Positions 49,383 to 62,900 of a stretch of 64,000 nt of DNA are shown piece by piece. Source of the DNA: Viscum album (lineage: Eukaryota; Streptophyta; Magnoliopsida; Santalales; Viscaceae). Within the stretch, counting starts at the first letter, position 1, and each line of letters begins with the position of its first letter. The position numbers and the translations under genes were made by a program. The DNA is taken from NCBI GenBank assembly GCA_963277665.1, contig OY728121.1, positions 954,402,097 through 954,466,096 on the forward strand, given 5' to 3'. Under the pieces are notes generated by a model. That model saw nothing but the letters and a program-made list of their open reading frames with translations, had not been told where the DNA came from and did not search any database.

Positions 49383-49387
49383 ATATT
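49383..49387 (+). repeat. Target-site duplication ATATT, right copy
   Basis: Directly follows the last LTR base and matches 12664-12668. Confidence 0.75.
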
Positions 49388-50510
49388 GATGATGAGTTTT
49401 AAGTGATATAATAGTGTGACTAAGATTATATGATGTGATTATCTTTCATGAATAGATGTATAATGGGATGTGCATCAAAGTTAAATGATAGGCCTTGTGT
49501 AACTAGTTCCCTAGGATGAGTTGGTGAGGATGTGAGATGGGGTACATGCCTTCCTTTTTGTAAATAGTGTGTGGCCAAATGTGTGATGTAAAATGATGAT
49601 GTATGGATTTCTATATAGAATAGAGGATGGATTAAACCTAACAACGAACCAATTACTAAGTGGATTGGGTTAGGTAATTTAATCCAAACTTTCATTATGA
49701 GGGAATGAGATTGGATCGATGATGTAAACTCTAGCCTACATCAACACGTAGATATTTGGTACTATGATATGATACCTAACCTACATAAATGGTTAGTGGT
49801 TGGGTACTTTTACTTCACTCTTCCTTGATAGGGGAATGGGTTGAGATCTTTTTGTGAACCCTTAACTAAGGGGAACATTTTTCTTACTATCAATCAGACC
49901 TAACTTGTGGGAAATGGAATTTGGTACTATTAAATATGTCCATACTTGTGGGGAATGGAATAGAAGACTAATTAGTGTGGCCTTATCTATGGGGATTAAC
50001 ATGGGTACCTAACTTGGACACCTTACATTGGATCTTCATGTATGTTTTTTTATTACTGAGATTAGGTGACTAGATTTTTTCATAGGGTCTAAGAAAGTAT
50101 GTTCAAAATCCATGGTCATATGTTTAGAACTTGATAACCTAATGAGGAATATAGGATGTGGAATGAGTTGAATTTTGGTGTTGGAAAATGTAGATTTTTC
50201 CAGGTTTCATGGTAGACAGGTTAGCATATGTTGACATAATGTTCATGTTTATTTTGAGCTATTTACTTCTACACACATACACTCATATGATAGAACATAT
50301 TGAGGTAACTTGGTTAGACCCTTCTATTATATATTTCACACACTAAACACGAACACCATGTTTCCCGTTTATACCTCATGTCTACTTTTAGTTTAAGGAA
50401 TATGATGTGTTGTGGATTAGTGTACTAAATCAAACCAATCTGACCCGAAACATCACTTAACCAAGACCACCAGTAAGTCTAAGAGGAATTATAAGCCTCC
50501 ACATAATGGG
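49388..50510. other. Gene-free right flank of the array
   Basis: G/T-rich on the plus strand, like 9700-12660, so probably the other half of the interrupted host sequence. The minus-strand 89-codon frame at 49426-49695 resembles no known protein and is not called. Confidence 0.45.
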
Positions 50511-50514
50511 AAAT

Positions 50515-51500
50515 AGTGTTTTGTATCAAAATATACCCCATTGGGTATGATTTTCCTTGATCAAATGATAATGTCAAGGGACTTCCACTCAAAAGTGTTT
50601 CATGAAAATTTCATATGTTGGATGGTAACCCATAAAAAATAAGGAGAAAAAAATTAAAATGAAAACTGAAGAGGAATAAGAAAAAATAAAAATATCACAT
50701 AATAATTAACCAAAACCACATAACAAGATCAATTTCCTAGAAATATAAATTGAGAAATAAGGCCTGTTTGACTAAATGTTAAGTTCACTAGATGTCAACA
50801 AAATTTCCTAGAAATATAAATTGAGAAATAAGGCCTGTTTTACCATGTTAAGTTCACTAGATGTCAACAAAATTTCTCTCATGGTTAGAGGATTATTTTT
50901 TGATTATGCATAATAACGATGTACCCATTTATTCTCTCAATTTCAACTCTAGATCGTGGAAATCATCATAATAACCCTTAAATCCTTAATAGAAACAGAA
51001 AATAAAAAAAATAAAAACTCAATATATCAAAAATACATGAGAATAAAACCAAAAATTCAAGTCTCCAGTATCTCAAACATCATTGGAAACATTAGTTTCA
51101 TCAAGAAATGTGGTTATTAAGAACATAATCTTTATTGACCTCTTGAGTTCTAAAAATTCATGATCCTATATAACATAAATGCACTAATAAAAACTAGTAT
51201 CTAATCTAATTTTCAACAATCTAACCAAAGAAGACATGACACATCCCTTAGATCATTCAACTACTAATCATAAAGGGAACTCCCATTCCCCATGGGAAGG
51301 AAACTATTGCTAAATATAAAAAATATTCTATATTGGGAATTATTTTTCTTGATAAAATGATAATAAAAAGGGTATTTTACTTGGATGATTGTCTTAAACA
51401 ATCCATACATTTTTCATTCACCCATTGAAAATATGAAATAAGAAATTAAAACTAAAACTAAATGAAGCATAAGAAAAATTAATTATCTCACATGATAATA
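50515..51500. repeat. Local ~800-bp direct duplication
   Basis: The stretch 50520-50700 (TTCCTTGATCAAATGATAAT; then GGTAACCCATAAAAAATAAG) recurs in diverged form at about 51317-51480 (TTTCTTGATAAAATGATAAT). A third relative lies at 56930-57180 (GTTAACCTATAAAAAATGAG). It belongs to the internal region of the minus-strand element family on the right. Confidence 0.45.
50731..50870 (+). repeat. Near-perfect ~70-bp tandem duplication
   Basis: A 71-bp unit (50731-50801) starting AATTTCCTAGAAATATAAAT and ending AGATGTCAACAA is repeated at 50802-50870. The copies differ only where GACTAAATG becomes TACCATG. It is much less diverged than any other repeat here, so it is recent. Confidence 0.85.
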
Positions 51501-53330
51501 ATCCGAAAGTAATAAACATGCTTGAATCTATAGAAATACAAAATAAGAAAAAATATTTGTATAAAACAGATATATAAAATAAATAGAAGATAAAGTACAT
51601 AATAAAATTTACAGGTTATGTTAAAAATAAAAACAAAAAACTCCACACAACATTCTACAAGTTTCAATCTAATAAACCATCATCTCGAACCTTTATAATA
51701 CCCATACCAAAAAATTGAATATGAATGAAAGCATCCCAGTATATTCTATCGAGACCTTTAATATGATACACATGAGAAAAATATTCCTAATAGGTATCCT
51801 CCCACACCCCTTTATAGCCTTTATAAGTGAATCCTTATCTTGATTTTTTGAATAAAATAAAATAAAATTAAACATTCATTTTAATTTTAAAAATTTCACA
51901 TGAACCAAATGTCAGATTAAGGTTTAAAAAAAGTGAACATCTCTCTAATTTCATTAAAAACAAATCTTTAAAACATTTTATTAATAGATTACATTTATAA
52001 TAAGAGGAATTTTTTAAATCCCATATATTTTAATACCCTCATTTCAAATATAATAGAAAATAATTCACTTTATAAAATCATTTAAATAACACACTAGAGG
52101 GATACATTAAAAATTTAAAATAAAGGGAAAATAATAAAGATGAATAAACTAATTAAATAACCCCACTAATTGATATAAGAGAAATAATATCCCCTTATGT
52201 AGAAGAAAAATATCTCAATATAAAAAATAAATTCCCTTCAATCATAAGTAAAAAACCAAATAATAAGTGGAATATCAACCTCTCAATGAATGCAAGATAT
52301 TAAAATACAAGAATAGAGACACAATAATGTAATAAAAAGGATTAGTATCACATTATATGTATGAGAAACACATTGAAAAATTTACAGCGAGCTGAATTAG
52401 GCACTAGTTCGGATGAAAAACCGAACTAATGGAGAGGATTAATCTTATGTCACTAGAACAGATGAATCACTTGTCTAGTGGAGATGATTTGTGTCACGTA
52501 ACTTGAAATTTTAATAAAATTAACTAGTTTAGATGGTTTTTATTATTTCAATAGCCTGTATGACACACTAAAGTAGTGGATATGAGCATTATAACATCAC
52601 TAGTTAATAATACATGTTGGTGGGAATAAATAATATAATTTTAACAAAACTTTTACCATATGAAAACTAATTTTTTCGATGTTCCAACCATGCGTTAATT
52701 ATTTATTGTTAAATCAAGTCATATAATCCTTTTTCTATAGTTTTAGCTAAGCATTTGGAAACATCTCTTGTAAATCTAGTTAAGAAATATTATCTTCAAA
52801 ATAGAATCATGGAACAATAAATTAGTAATCCTTTAAAACCAATACATTATTTCATAAACATTACTCAACCAAATTCAGTTCAAAATATGAAACAAAATAT
52901 CAATAAAAACATGAGATAATTATTAAATAAGAAGACAATATAGAAAATAAACCCCACCCCTAATTTGAGATCCATTTTCCTTAAAACACAGGTTTCCTAC
53001 ATTTAAAAATCCTATGGATCAAAAAATACCTTTTATCGTGAAATTCCTTCAGTAAGATCCCCTAAGTATTTTTAAAAAAACATTGATATATATATAAAAA
53101 AATACCATTTTCTTTCATTAATAAGTTCAAATCAATAATTAAAAATATGCAAGAAATCATGGTTTGAAATATAAAGAGTTATTATTAGAGGAACACACTT
53201 TAAATATATAACTTTAATAAAGTGGTTGATAATACACCATAACATGGTAATAGAAACATTTTAAAGAAATCATATGAATTATAAAAAAATGTAACCCTAA
53301 ACAAAAATTGACTTGAAAGAAACCCTAGGT
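51300..53330 (-). mobile_element. Partial internal region of minus-strand element, left copy
   Basis: Diverged direct repeat of 56950-59013, offset about 5.67 kb. A clear anchor is ATTCCTAATAGGTATCCTCC at about 51784, against ATTCCCAATAAGTATCCCCT near 57447. On the minus strand it follows the LTR and PBS at 53331-53342. No gag or pol motif is legible, and the frames at 51418-51600 and 51693-51875 are not conserved between copies. Confidence 0.45.
52386..52620. repeat. Decayed minisatellite with ACTAGT-type units, left copy
   Basis: Loose repeats of CACTAG...AGGATGA / CTAGTGGAGATGAT units about 50-60 bp long, for example GTCACTAGAACAGATGA and CTTGTCTAGTGGAGATGAT. The same kind of block occupies the matching position in the other copy at 58055-58310. 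Confidence 0.4.
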
Positions 53331-53341
53331 CTCTAATACCA
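53331..53341 (-). other. Primer binding site of minus-strand element
   Basis: The minus strand reads TGGTATTAGAG, an iMet-type PBS directly after the LTR end CCCTAACA. Confidence 0.55.
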
Positions 53342-54666
53342 TGTTAGGGTAAGAATAAGGAGGATGAAGAATAAAATTTGGAGAGGTAGATATTTTAATG
53401 ATATTAAGTTGAATAATTGACCTCAAAACATGATGAAATCCATTGAAATAAACATGGAGGATATAGATAATTAAATGAGTCATTTACTGGGTTTCTGGTT
53501 TATTAATGAGGGAAAAAATTCCCCAATTCCATTTAATTTTTCCAAGGTGAGAATAATAATATCATTTTTTTATAAAGTAGGAGTTAGGATTAACATAGAA
53601 TATACAAATTTTTCATGGCATGGAATACCACTAGGTATCTGAACATTATTTGACAACATAGCATGGACCTATCCAATAAATCCTTTTGGACCGTGATCTC
53701 AACTCACCCTAGGAAGTACCATGTCGTGTTTCTCCCTATGGTGTACCCAAACATCCCCATTAAAATTATCCTTATCAAGCTCATGCCTTAGAGTTTTAGT
53801 CCTCAGAAAAGCTCCATGGCCAACCACCATGAAAACCACCGTGGATATTTGACTTTACCTATTTCACACTGAAGAACCTTAAGATGGAAATACACTTTGA
53901 TATATTTCTTATAGAGGTTCTCTCCCCATTTCTTCAGATATACCTACAAAATTACCATTTTACATGTACTCAATAATGTGGTGAGGTCACCCACCATTTT
54001 AAAACAATTCCTCAAGCAAAAAACTATCCAAAACACCCAAGAGGAGTAAAATAATGAATAAAAAATAAGATTCCTTAAATAGTTATTTATATAACAAAAT
54101 ATAGCACTAAAGTTATTAGAACTTTCCCCATAATACCACCTTTTATACATAAAAAGTACTAAATGAATTGTTTTTTAAAATAGGAATAAGTTTGAGCCTC
54201 CTCATGTGAGATATAATTCAAGGAACTAGGAAATTTTAAAATCAACTAAGACCACCATTAAGAAAAAATATTCCATAATCAATACCAAAAATGAATATTC
54301 CACAAGAATTTAACAAAGGCATGATCATCCAAAGGATTAAAAATTATTGAGATGTCATATTATCATTGGTAAATGTTAAATATTTGAAATATGATCCCAA
54401 AACCCAAGTAAAACACTTAAAACTGTAATTGTAAAGTCCATGAAACCAATGAAAAATATTTACACATGAAAAATCAATTTATAATATAAAACTAGACAAT
54501 TCATCATCAATATGAATATTTAGTGAATGGAAATAACCCAAATTTTTTACATATGGACAACAACCAATAACGTTAGTTTATATTTATAAAAATACACAAT
54601 CCTAAAAAACAATTATATACCACAATGGAGGTTCAGGTCAAGGAGAAATAAATACCTAACCCAACA
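53342..54666 (-). repeat. 1325-bp LTR on the minus strand
   Basis: Read on the minus strand it starts TGTTGGGTTAGG at 54666 and ends CCCTAACA at 53342, giving imperfect terminal inverted repeats TGTTRGG/CCYAACA. A purine tract precedes it and a PBS follows it. A TATA-like CCTCTATAAGAAATATA lies near 53890-53915, and the matching site in the truncated copy (near 59585) reads CCTATATAATAGG. This is a different family from the central array. The frame at 53944-54150 is not considered a gene. Confidence 0.55.
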
Positions 54667-54680
54667 TCTTTCTCCCTCAC
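54667..54680 (-). other. Polypurine tract of minus-strand element
   Basis: The minus strand reads GTGAGGGAGAAAGA directly before TGTTGGG at 54666. Confidence 0.5.
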
Positions 54681-57600
54681 TGACATAAGAGAACATATTG
54701 AGGTTTAGAAAAATATAATATCAAAGGTGGTTTACTCAAAATTTATTTTTTTCCCAAAATGGTTAGATAATATATTGAAAAATCCATAATTAAGAAATAA
54801 TCGAGCATCTCCCGAAGAAAACATGTATTTATAAAATAAAACATGGGATAAAAAAATCTCTACTAAACTAAAACAAAATTATATTAAGAGGCGCCATACC
54901 AAATAATTAAAACAAAAAAATCAAGAAAGAATCAAAATAGAAGAGTTACCTTACGTAAATAAATTATTTAATAAGTACAACATTGGATCTAGATTTGGGT
55001 CAAATGTGAAATAGGTGGTAATTGTGATTTCACACATATAATAATGACTCATGGTGAACCGAAAAAAACTAAAAGGACACTATCTAGAGCACAATCTAAG
55101 CTGGGGGTATCAATAATCTAGTTACAAAAGAACACACCAAATACATTCCACAAAAAATACCTCAAAATTAAAACCCATTAAAAGGTTATAATTTCATAAA
55201 ATCTAATAATTTACTATTGATCACTAATCCATAAACATTACCAAAACAATCAACATTATATAAGTAATAATCAAGGGTACAAACAAATAAATACATCAAA
55301 TAATAATTTCCTCATAAATTTTACTTCTCTGGACTAAATATGAATAAATATCCAAAAATGGTCATCATCACTGTCCCAATACTAAATCACACCTTGAAAA
55401 TGGGAGGAAACCCCCCACTGATAACCCCTAGAGATAAACTATCAACCTTTTCCCCAAAATTTTATAGTGGGAATACATAAGATAAAATAAAATAAAAATT
55501 TATTCCATTCATGTTTCAAAATTGAAATTTTATAATCCCAATATAAAAAATAAAAAATAATTAAAATACAAAAATCCTCTGAAAATGAATACATGATAAA
55601 AAAGTTCATCTTAAACTCCTAATATTCAAATAAAATTATAACAACTCATTTCACAAGTGAAATGTACCTTCAACTCATTTCACCTTTGTTGAAAAAATAG
55701 AACAATATAATTTTAAAATTCTACCATGAGTGGAAATTTCAATCTCCCTACTATGAAAACTAAAAAATTTATAAAAATGGGATTTTATTTTAAAACAATT
55801 ATCCAACTTCCATAATGAAATAAAAAAAACACGTTATTATAGTCCAATTTTTTTTCAATCAACCAATAATTTCTATAATTAAAATGTTTCATTGAAATCA
55901 CCTTTTCATTCACATAATCCTTTAAAATTTTCCACAAATTCCCCTTCCTATTACAAAAAATCTCTAATAAATCCACACAACATTTTATGATTGAAACCTA
56001 AGGAAATCATAAAACCCTTTTATAACTAGTCCTTTATAACCACCTCTTTTTCACCCATTATAATACATGATAAAACTATTTTCAATTTTAAAACTACAAA
56101 AATTCACTTTTAACATTCAATATTCACTATTCATCCTTGAAAACATTCATGGTTTAAATATATTTTAAAATATTTTTATAGAAATTTATTTTTATAAATC
56201 CATAAATTTTTTTAAAGATTTGACACAACCCTCACTAAAGGTATAAAAAAGTTTTCCAAAACAAAATCATATTTATAAATTATTTTCTTCAAAATTTTAA
56301 TCAATTTTTGAAATTTAACTTCTTTTAGAAAAAATAAAAATTATTTCATTATAAATTCAAAATTAATTTAAGCTAAACCAAGTCAATAAGACATTAAAAA
56401 TATATCAGTCAAACCTTGATTAATTAAAAAATAAAAAATATAACTTATAATCCTTAAGGAACAAAAATTTAAAAAAAATATCAAGAAAATTTATGACCAT
56501 GAACATACTAAAAAACTATGATCTAACCATAATGAGTTCATTAAAAGATAGATAGATTGGTCCCATGATATATACATGGGTTTTTAGAATTATCTTAGTA
56601 ACCATTCACCCTATGATTCTATAAATTTACACTAAAAAGCAAGTAAATCCTTGAAAGTAACACATATATCATGAATATAATCTCAAATTTACATAAATAA
56701 AGACCCAAAATATCAATAAAAACTAAAAATAAACTTTAATTTTGAAATATTTACATTAAGGATACCTTTATAAACTTAAATTTCATCATAAAATGTTGTT
56801 ATCTGACTCCAAATCATGACCAAACTCTTTATTTTGGATAATACAATATTTTATCTATTATATATTTCAAAATAATGGATGGGATTTAATATTGTTTTTA
56901 TAAAAAAGATGACCTAATACACTATTTAGCTCGACCCCCACTGGGATTAAAATTCCTTCCCAATACCTATAGACATGCAATTTGGGATGGGTAATAAAAT
57001 ATACAACATTTGATAATATTTTTACTTTAAAAAAGACAATTAAAATAAACTTCCATTTGGAGACATAAACAATCCATATATTGGATGTTAACCTATAAAA
57101 AATGAGAAATACTGAGTTAAAACATGAATCGATTAAGGGATAAGAAAAAATAAACATGTCATGTGGAAATAAACTATAACCAATAAACATTCCCAAAACC
57201 ATATGAATAAATTCTTATAAACAAAACTTGTATAAAACAATGAATTTAAATAAATGAAAGTATAATTTTCTGATACATATGATAAAAAATTTCAAAAAGA
57301 AAAAAACTCTTCATAACTATCTCTATGCATCTATCCAATGACCCATGTCTTAGGACCTCTATAATACCCAAACCAAAATATGATGATCAATGGATACATA
57401 TATGTGGAACAAATAAAAACTTATAATATGATAGGAATGAACAAAATATTCCCAATAAGTATCCCCTCCACACCCTATTCATAGAATTTAAATGTGAACC
57501 ATTTTCAAGCTAGTTTGAGAATAAAACTATAAAAGTAATCTTATATTTTATTTAGAATCATGTAACATGAACCATCACTTAGATTTATCATTATATAAGG

Positions 57601-59013
57601 TAAATAGTTCACCATTATCATAAAACCCCAATATTTAAAAAAATTTACAAATAGAAGATATTTATAATAAGAGGAACAATATCAAATCTATAATTTATAA
57701 TAACCTCATTTTAAACATAAAAGAAAAATATCCATTTTTCTGAAATCATTTAAATATCAAACTAGTGGTATCAAACCATAATTTTAGAATTATGGAAATT
57801 TCAAAATATTAATATTATAATAAAATATCCCCATTAATATACATAACTAGAAACAATATAATCATATATAAAATAAAAATAATTTAAATTTAATTTATAT
57901 AACATCCCATCAATAATAAGAATGATAACTGAATAATAATGGGAATAAAATCCACTCAATATAATAAATATAGTCAAATATAGGTAGGGTTTCACACTTA
58001 CTAATAATAAATATTAGTATCACATCACCTATTAGGGTGATAAAATGAACTATTGGGGGGAGACATATCACATTAGTAGTCAAGATGACACCCTAAACTT
58101 GTGGAGAGGGATAATATCACTTCAATATTTAGGATGATTCACTGTTCTAGTGGTGAGGTATAAAATCAAATCAATGGCTAGGATGATTCACTAATCGATT
58201 CGAGGGGAGTATTATTATATCACTAGTCAAGATGACACACTAAACTAGTATAGAGTTATAGTATAACTTCACTAGTTAGGAAGACACACCGAACTAGTGG
58301 GAATGAATAATCTTATTTAATAGAAAATTTAACATAAGAAAACCCCATTTTATTAGATTGAACTAGGCCTTAATAATTTATTGGTAAATCAAGTCATAAA
58401 ATCCTTTTTATAAACTTTTAATCAAGTATTTGGACACATCCCTTGAAAATCAAGTAATGCATTATTATTGTGAATATAAAACCATTATATAATACTTTAT
58501 AAATCATTTAAAACCATTAAATTCTTTCCTAAAAATAAACTAACAACATTGAAATAGAAATATCAAAACAAATATCAATAAAACAACTTAAATAAAAAAT
58601 AATTCCCAAGAATGTATATAAAAACAAATCCTATCATTGATGGTTAAACCATTTTACTCAAATCATGAGTTTTCTCACTTTAGAATAATATAGAATAAAA
58701 AATAACCTTTTTATCAAATATTCCAAGGAATATCACTTATGTAAGTTTAATAAACATTTATTTATGTACACATTACCATTTATTTTTATTAGTTAGTATA
58801 AATTAGGAATTTAAAATAGTATGGAAATCAAGTATTCAAATTTAAGAAGATATGTATGGAGCCACCAAACTTAAATCTATAAATTTAATCAAACTAGGTG
58901 ATAATCCACCATATAAAAAGAATATACCTTTATCAAACCCCAAAAATATCCCCATGAAATGAATATACTAAATAAAAATCAAGTTACAAAACAACCCTAG
59001 GTTATCGAGTCCA
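54681..59013 (-). mobile_element. Internal region of minus-strand element, ~4.3 kb
   Basis: Lies between the relic LTR/PBS junction near 59001-59014 and the purine tract at 54667-54680. The part from 56950 to 59013 repeats 51300-53330. I see no zinc knuckle, aspartic protease, reverse transcriptase or integrase motif, and frames such as 55785-55976 and 56867-57202 resemble nothing I know. It is either a non-autonomous element or coding sequence decayed beyond reading. Confidence 0.45.
58055..58310. repeat. Minisatellite with ACTAGT-type units, right copy
   Basis: Repeats such as ATCACTAGTCAAGATGACAC and ACTAAACTAGT, then CACTAGTTAGGAAGACACAC and GAACTAGTGGG, spaced about 45-60 bp. Better preserved than the copy at 52386-52620. 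Confidence 0.5.
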
Positions 59014-59770
59014 TATTTTGTAAAGAACAAAGAATAGAATAAAAAATGGGGAGATAAGTAGATTTGGATTATATTACCTTGAATAATAGATCTCAAAAAT
59101 TGATGAAATCCATGTAAATAATGTAAAGGTGTGGTAAAACTAAATGGGGCATCAAATAGGATACTAGAGCACAAATTCGGGGAAAATTAACACTAATGAA
59201 TTTTAAATTCAAACAGTGTTAAAATAAGAATTTTGAATTTTTTTTAAAACATTGACACATGATGAATATGGTATGGACACTTTTACTAAAGTGTGGCATA
59301 TCCCAAGGAATACCAACATTTCCAAAAAAAACCATGACATGGCCTTATCCAAATCTTTATTTCATATCATGATCCCAACCACCCACCTAGGGATGTACCC
59401 TGGTGGGGGTGATCCCTTAGGTCTACATAAAACTCGTAGTGAGATATCACTTTGGTGTGGATGGGTATTAGTGTTTTGGACACCAAAAAGAACCACGATT
59501 GAACACCATGAAACCCACCCTAGATATTTATCCTTCCTAATCTATTACAAGGAAACCTAATGAATTAAATTAACTATTAAATTCCTATTATATAGGTTCT
59601 CTCCCTATTTCACTAGCCATACCATTACCATAACTATTTTTCATATACTATGTGGTGTGGTGAGGACACCCAACGCTTAAGAACTCCTTCTTAAGATTAA
59701 AAACACTAAAATATCAAAAATAAGTAAATTAATATATAAAAATATTATAATATATAAATAAACATTTATA
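59014..59770 (-). repeat. Truncated minus-strand LTR
   Basis: Diverged copy of 53342-54150. Shared landmarks include ATGTGGTGTGGTGAGGACAC near 59650 (TGTGGTGAGGTCAC near 53977) and GGTTCTCTCCC near 59597 and 53918. The PBS junction is degenerate (GTTATCGAGTCCA at 59001-59013). Similarity is lost near 59770, before the expected LTR start, so the distal 0.55 kb is missing. The 102-codon plus-strand frame at 59252-59560 falls in it and is broken in the other copy. Confidence 0.45.
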
Positions 59771-59959
59771 TACCTAAAAATGGAATGGGGGGTTTCACTG
59801 TTTTAACAGAGCAGATGGATGGGGTTTGAAGTTGTGATGTGGTGATAGTCCAGGATACAAGTAGATCCACTTGTATATTTTATTACTTTTTTTATTTCTA
59901 TATGTGATCAACCCGGTGGGTGATTAGTTGTTTTGTAACTATAGGCTTCCACACGGGAC
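59771..59959. other. Unassigned spacer
   Basis: About 190 bp between the truncated LTR and the satellite, richer in G (GGAATGGGGGG, GATGGGGTTTG). I see nothing identifiable. Confidence 0.4.
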
Positions 59960-62900
59960 ATTTGTTATAGAATTGTGATGTATTGGAATTGAGAATGCAT
60001 CAATTTGATAAATGATGTGGTAGGTTTTACTCGAAGTTCTTGTTTTTAATATTTGTGTTATTTTAGTTTAAATCGTATCACATAGCAAAAACTGAAAAAA
60101 TCTTGAATTTTTTTCAAACATTATTAAAATGATTTGTAATTCATTATGATGTGTATAAATTGAACACATGTAAATCTGATTCATGATGTAGTCGGTATGA
60201 ATCAATGTGCTAGTTTTCAACATAAAAGTGTAATTTCAGTTTAAAATGCACATCACATAACAAAAAATGACAATCAAATCTTGCATATTTTTCAAAAATT
60301 ATGATAGAATTCTATAATTCATTTATGACATGTTGGAATTGACCCCATATCATTTCAACAGACGATGTGGTCAACATGAATTAAAATTCATGTATTCTAT
60401 ATAAAAGTTTCATTTTAGTTTAAATAGTATATCATATTGCCAAAACTGATCCAATGAGTTTTGAATATTTTTAAACATCAAGAAAATGACCCATAATATA
60501 TTTCTGACATGTAGAAATTTACCTCACATTAATCTGAAAAACTATATGGTCGGTATGAATCAAAGTGTGAGTTTTTAATATAAGTGACATTTTAGTTTAA
60601 ATTTCACCTCAAATATACAAAACTGAGAAAATGAGAATTGGTTTTTTTGAACATTATTAAAAAATTGATAATTTTTTTTTACATGTAGGAATTGACCAAA
60701 CATCAATCCAACACCCGATGTGGGTAGTATGACTCGAAATGCATGATTTAAATATAAATGTTTCCTTTTAGTTTAAAATGAACATCACTTATCCAAAACC
60801 AATAAAATCTGATCATATTGTTTTATAAATTTAAGAAAATAATACATAATTATTTGTGGCATAAAAGAATCGACTGAAAATCAATCTGAGAACTGATGTT
60901 GTCATTATAACTTTGTGTATGTGTTTTCAATATAAAAGTTCGATTTGGGTTTAATAAACATGCCACATGCTAAAAACTGAAAGAGGGTCCATATTCCTTT
61001 AAAGCATTAAGAAAATGACAAAACATTCATTTGGAATTTTTAGGGATTCAAGTCACACCAATATGACAAAAAATGTGGTTGATATGAATCAATGTTCCCA
61101 TTTTTAAAATAAAGCTGTCATTTTAGATTAAAACAAATTACACAGTAAAAACTAAGAAAAAAACCCAAAATATTTTCAAACATCAGGAAAATGATTCATA
61201 ATTAATTTTTCACTTTTAGAAACTAATATCACATAAATCTGATACACTATGAAGTCAATATGAATTGATGTGATTGTTTTCAATACAAAAGTACAATTTT
61301 AGTTTAAAACATTTTTCAAATATCCAAAAAACATAAAATGAGATTATTCTATTTTCAAACTATATGAAAACTATTTATAATTAAAATTTCAGATATAAAG
61401 ATTCAACACATGTCAATATGAAACACGATTTAGTTGATATGGCTAAAATTTCATGTTTTCAATACAAAAGTTCCATTTTATTTTAAAACAATAGTAAAAC
61501 GGTCCATATTTCATTTTTATGTCTATCAATTTACCATATATCAATTTGATATACGATGTGGTCGATATGATTTGAAGTTCATGTTTTCAATATAAAAGTG
61601 AAAATTTCGTTTAAAACACACTTCAAATGGACAAAACTAAGAAAATATTCTTGGATAATTTTCAAAAATTAGGAAAATGGTCCATAAATAATTTGTTACA
61701 TATAAGAATTAGTCGTAAATAAATCTGACACCTGATGTGACTGATATGTCACACAATGTGTGTTTTTAATATAAAGGTGTTATTTCAGTTTAAAACACCC
61801 GCCACTAGACAAAAATAAGGCAGAAAGGATGAATTATTTTGAAAGATTATGAAAATTATATATAAATTTTTTGTGATATATAGAAATTGATCACATGTCA
61901 ATATGACACACTATGTGGTTTTTATGACCTGAACTGCGTGTTTTGAAAATATTAGTGCCATTATAGTTTAAAATGAAAATAAAATCACCTGAACTGAGTA
62001 AAAGAGATCATTTTTTTAACTTTTAGAAATCAGTCCATAATTAATTTTTGATGTATAAGAATCAACATCACATCAATCCAACCCCTGATCTGGTCGGTAT
62101 GACTTGAAGTTCATGATTTCAATATAAACGTGTCATTTTAGAAGAAAACGTGCACAACATTGACAAAACCAATATAACGACCTCAGATTATTTTGAAACC
62201 TCAATAAAATGATCCATAATATATTTTTTATGTGTAGGAATCAAACTCATACCTATCCAACAATTTATGTGGTTGGTATGACTCTATGTATGTGTTTCCA
62301 ATATAAAAGTTCCATTTCAGTTTAATAGGAGCGTCTCTTGCTCAAAACAGAGAAAATAAGCTTGAATTCTTTTAAAAAATTTGGAAAAAAAAATAAAATT
62401 CAATTATAACATGTAGGAAGCTACTTCATGAAAAATCTCAATGTGATGTTGTTGACGTGAATCATATTGATTTTTTTAATATAAAATTGTCAATTTATTT
62501 TAAAATGCATCACATAGACAAAATCAAGAAAATGAGCTCAGTTTATTTTAAATCATTAGAAAAACAGTCCTTATTGCATTTTTTTCCACTAGGAATCAAC
62601 CACACATCAATATAACACACAATTCTATCATTATGACTCAAAGTGTGTGTTTTCAATACAAAATTTTTATTTTATTTTAGAATTCGCATCAAATAGATAG
62701 AACAAAAAAATGGTATCGTATTATTTTAAAAGATTATAAGTATGATCCATAATTTTTTTTGATATTTAATAATTGAACACACATCAATTAGACATAAGAT
62801 GTGAATGATATAAATCAAAGTGCACATTTTCAATATAAATGAATCAATTTAGTTTAAAATGCACATCAGTAGACAAGCCTCGAAAATGAGCATATATTAT

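Noticed and set aside
56867..57202. 111-codon minus-strand frame
   Set aside because: No start context, domain or conservation in the diverged second copy near 51300-51500. Expected by chance in A+T-rich decayed DNA.
59252..59560. 102-codon plus-strand frame
   Set aside because: It lies antisense in a truncated LTR, the homologous stretch near 53600-53880 is not open, and it resembles no known protein.
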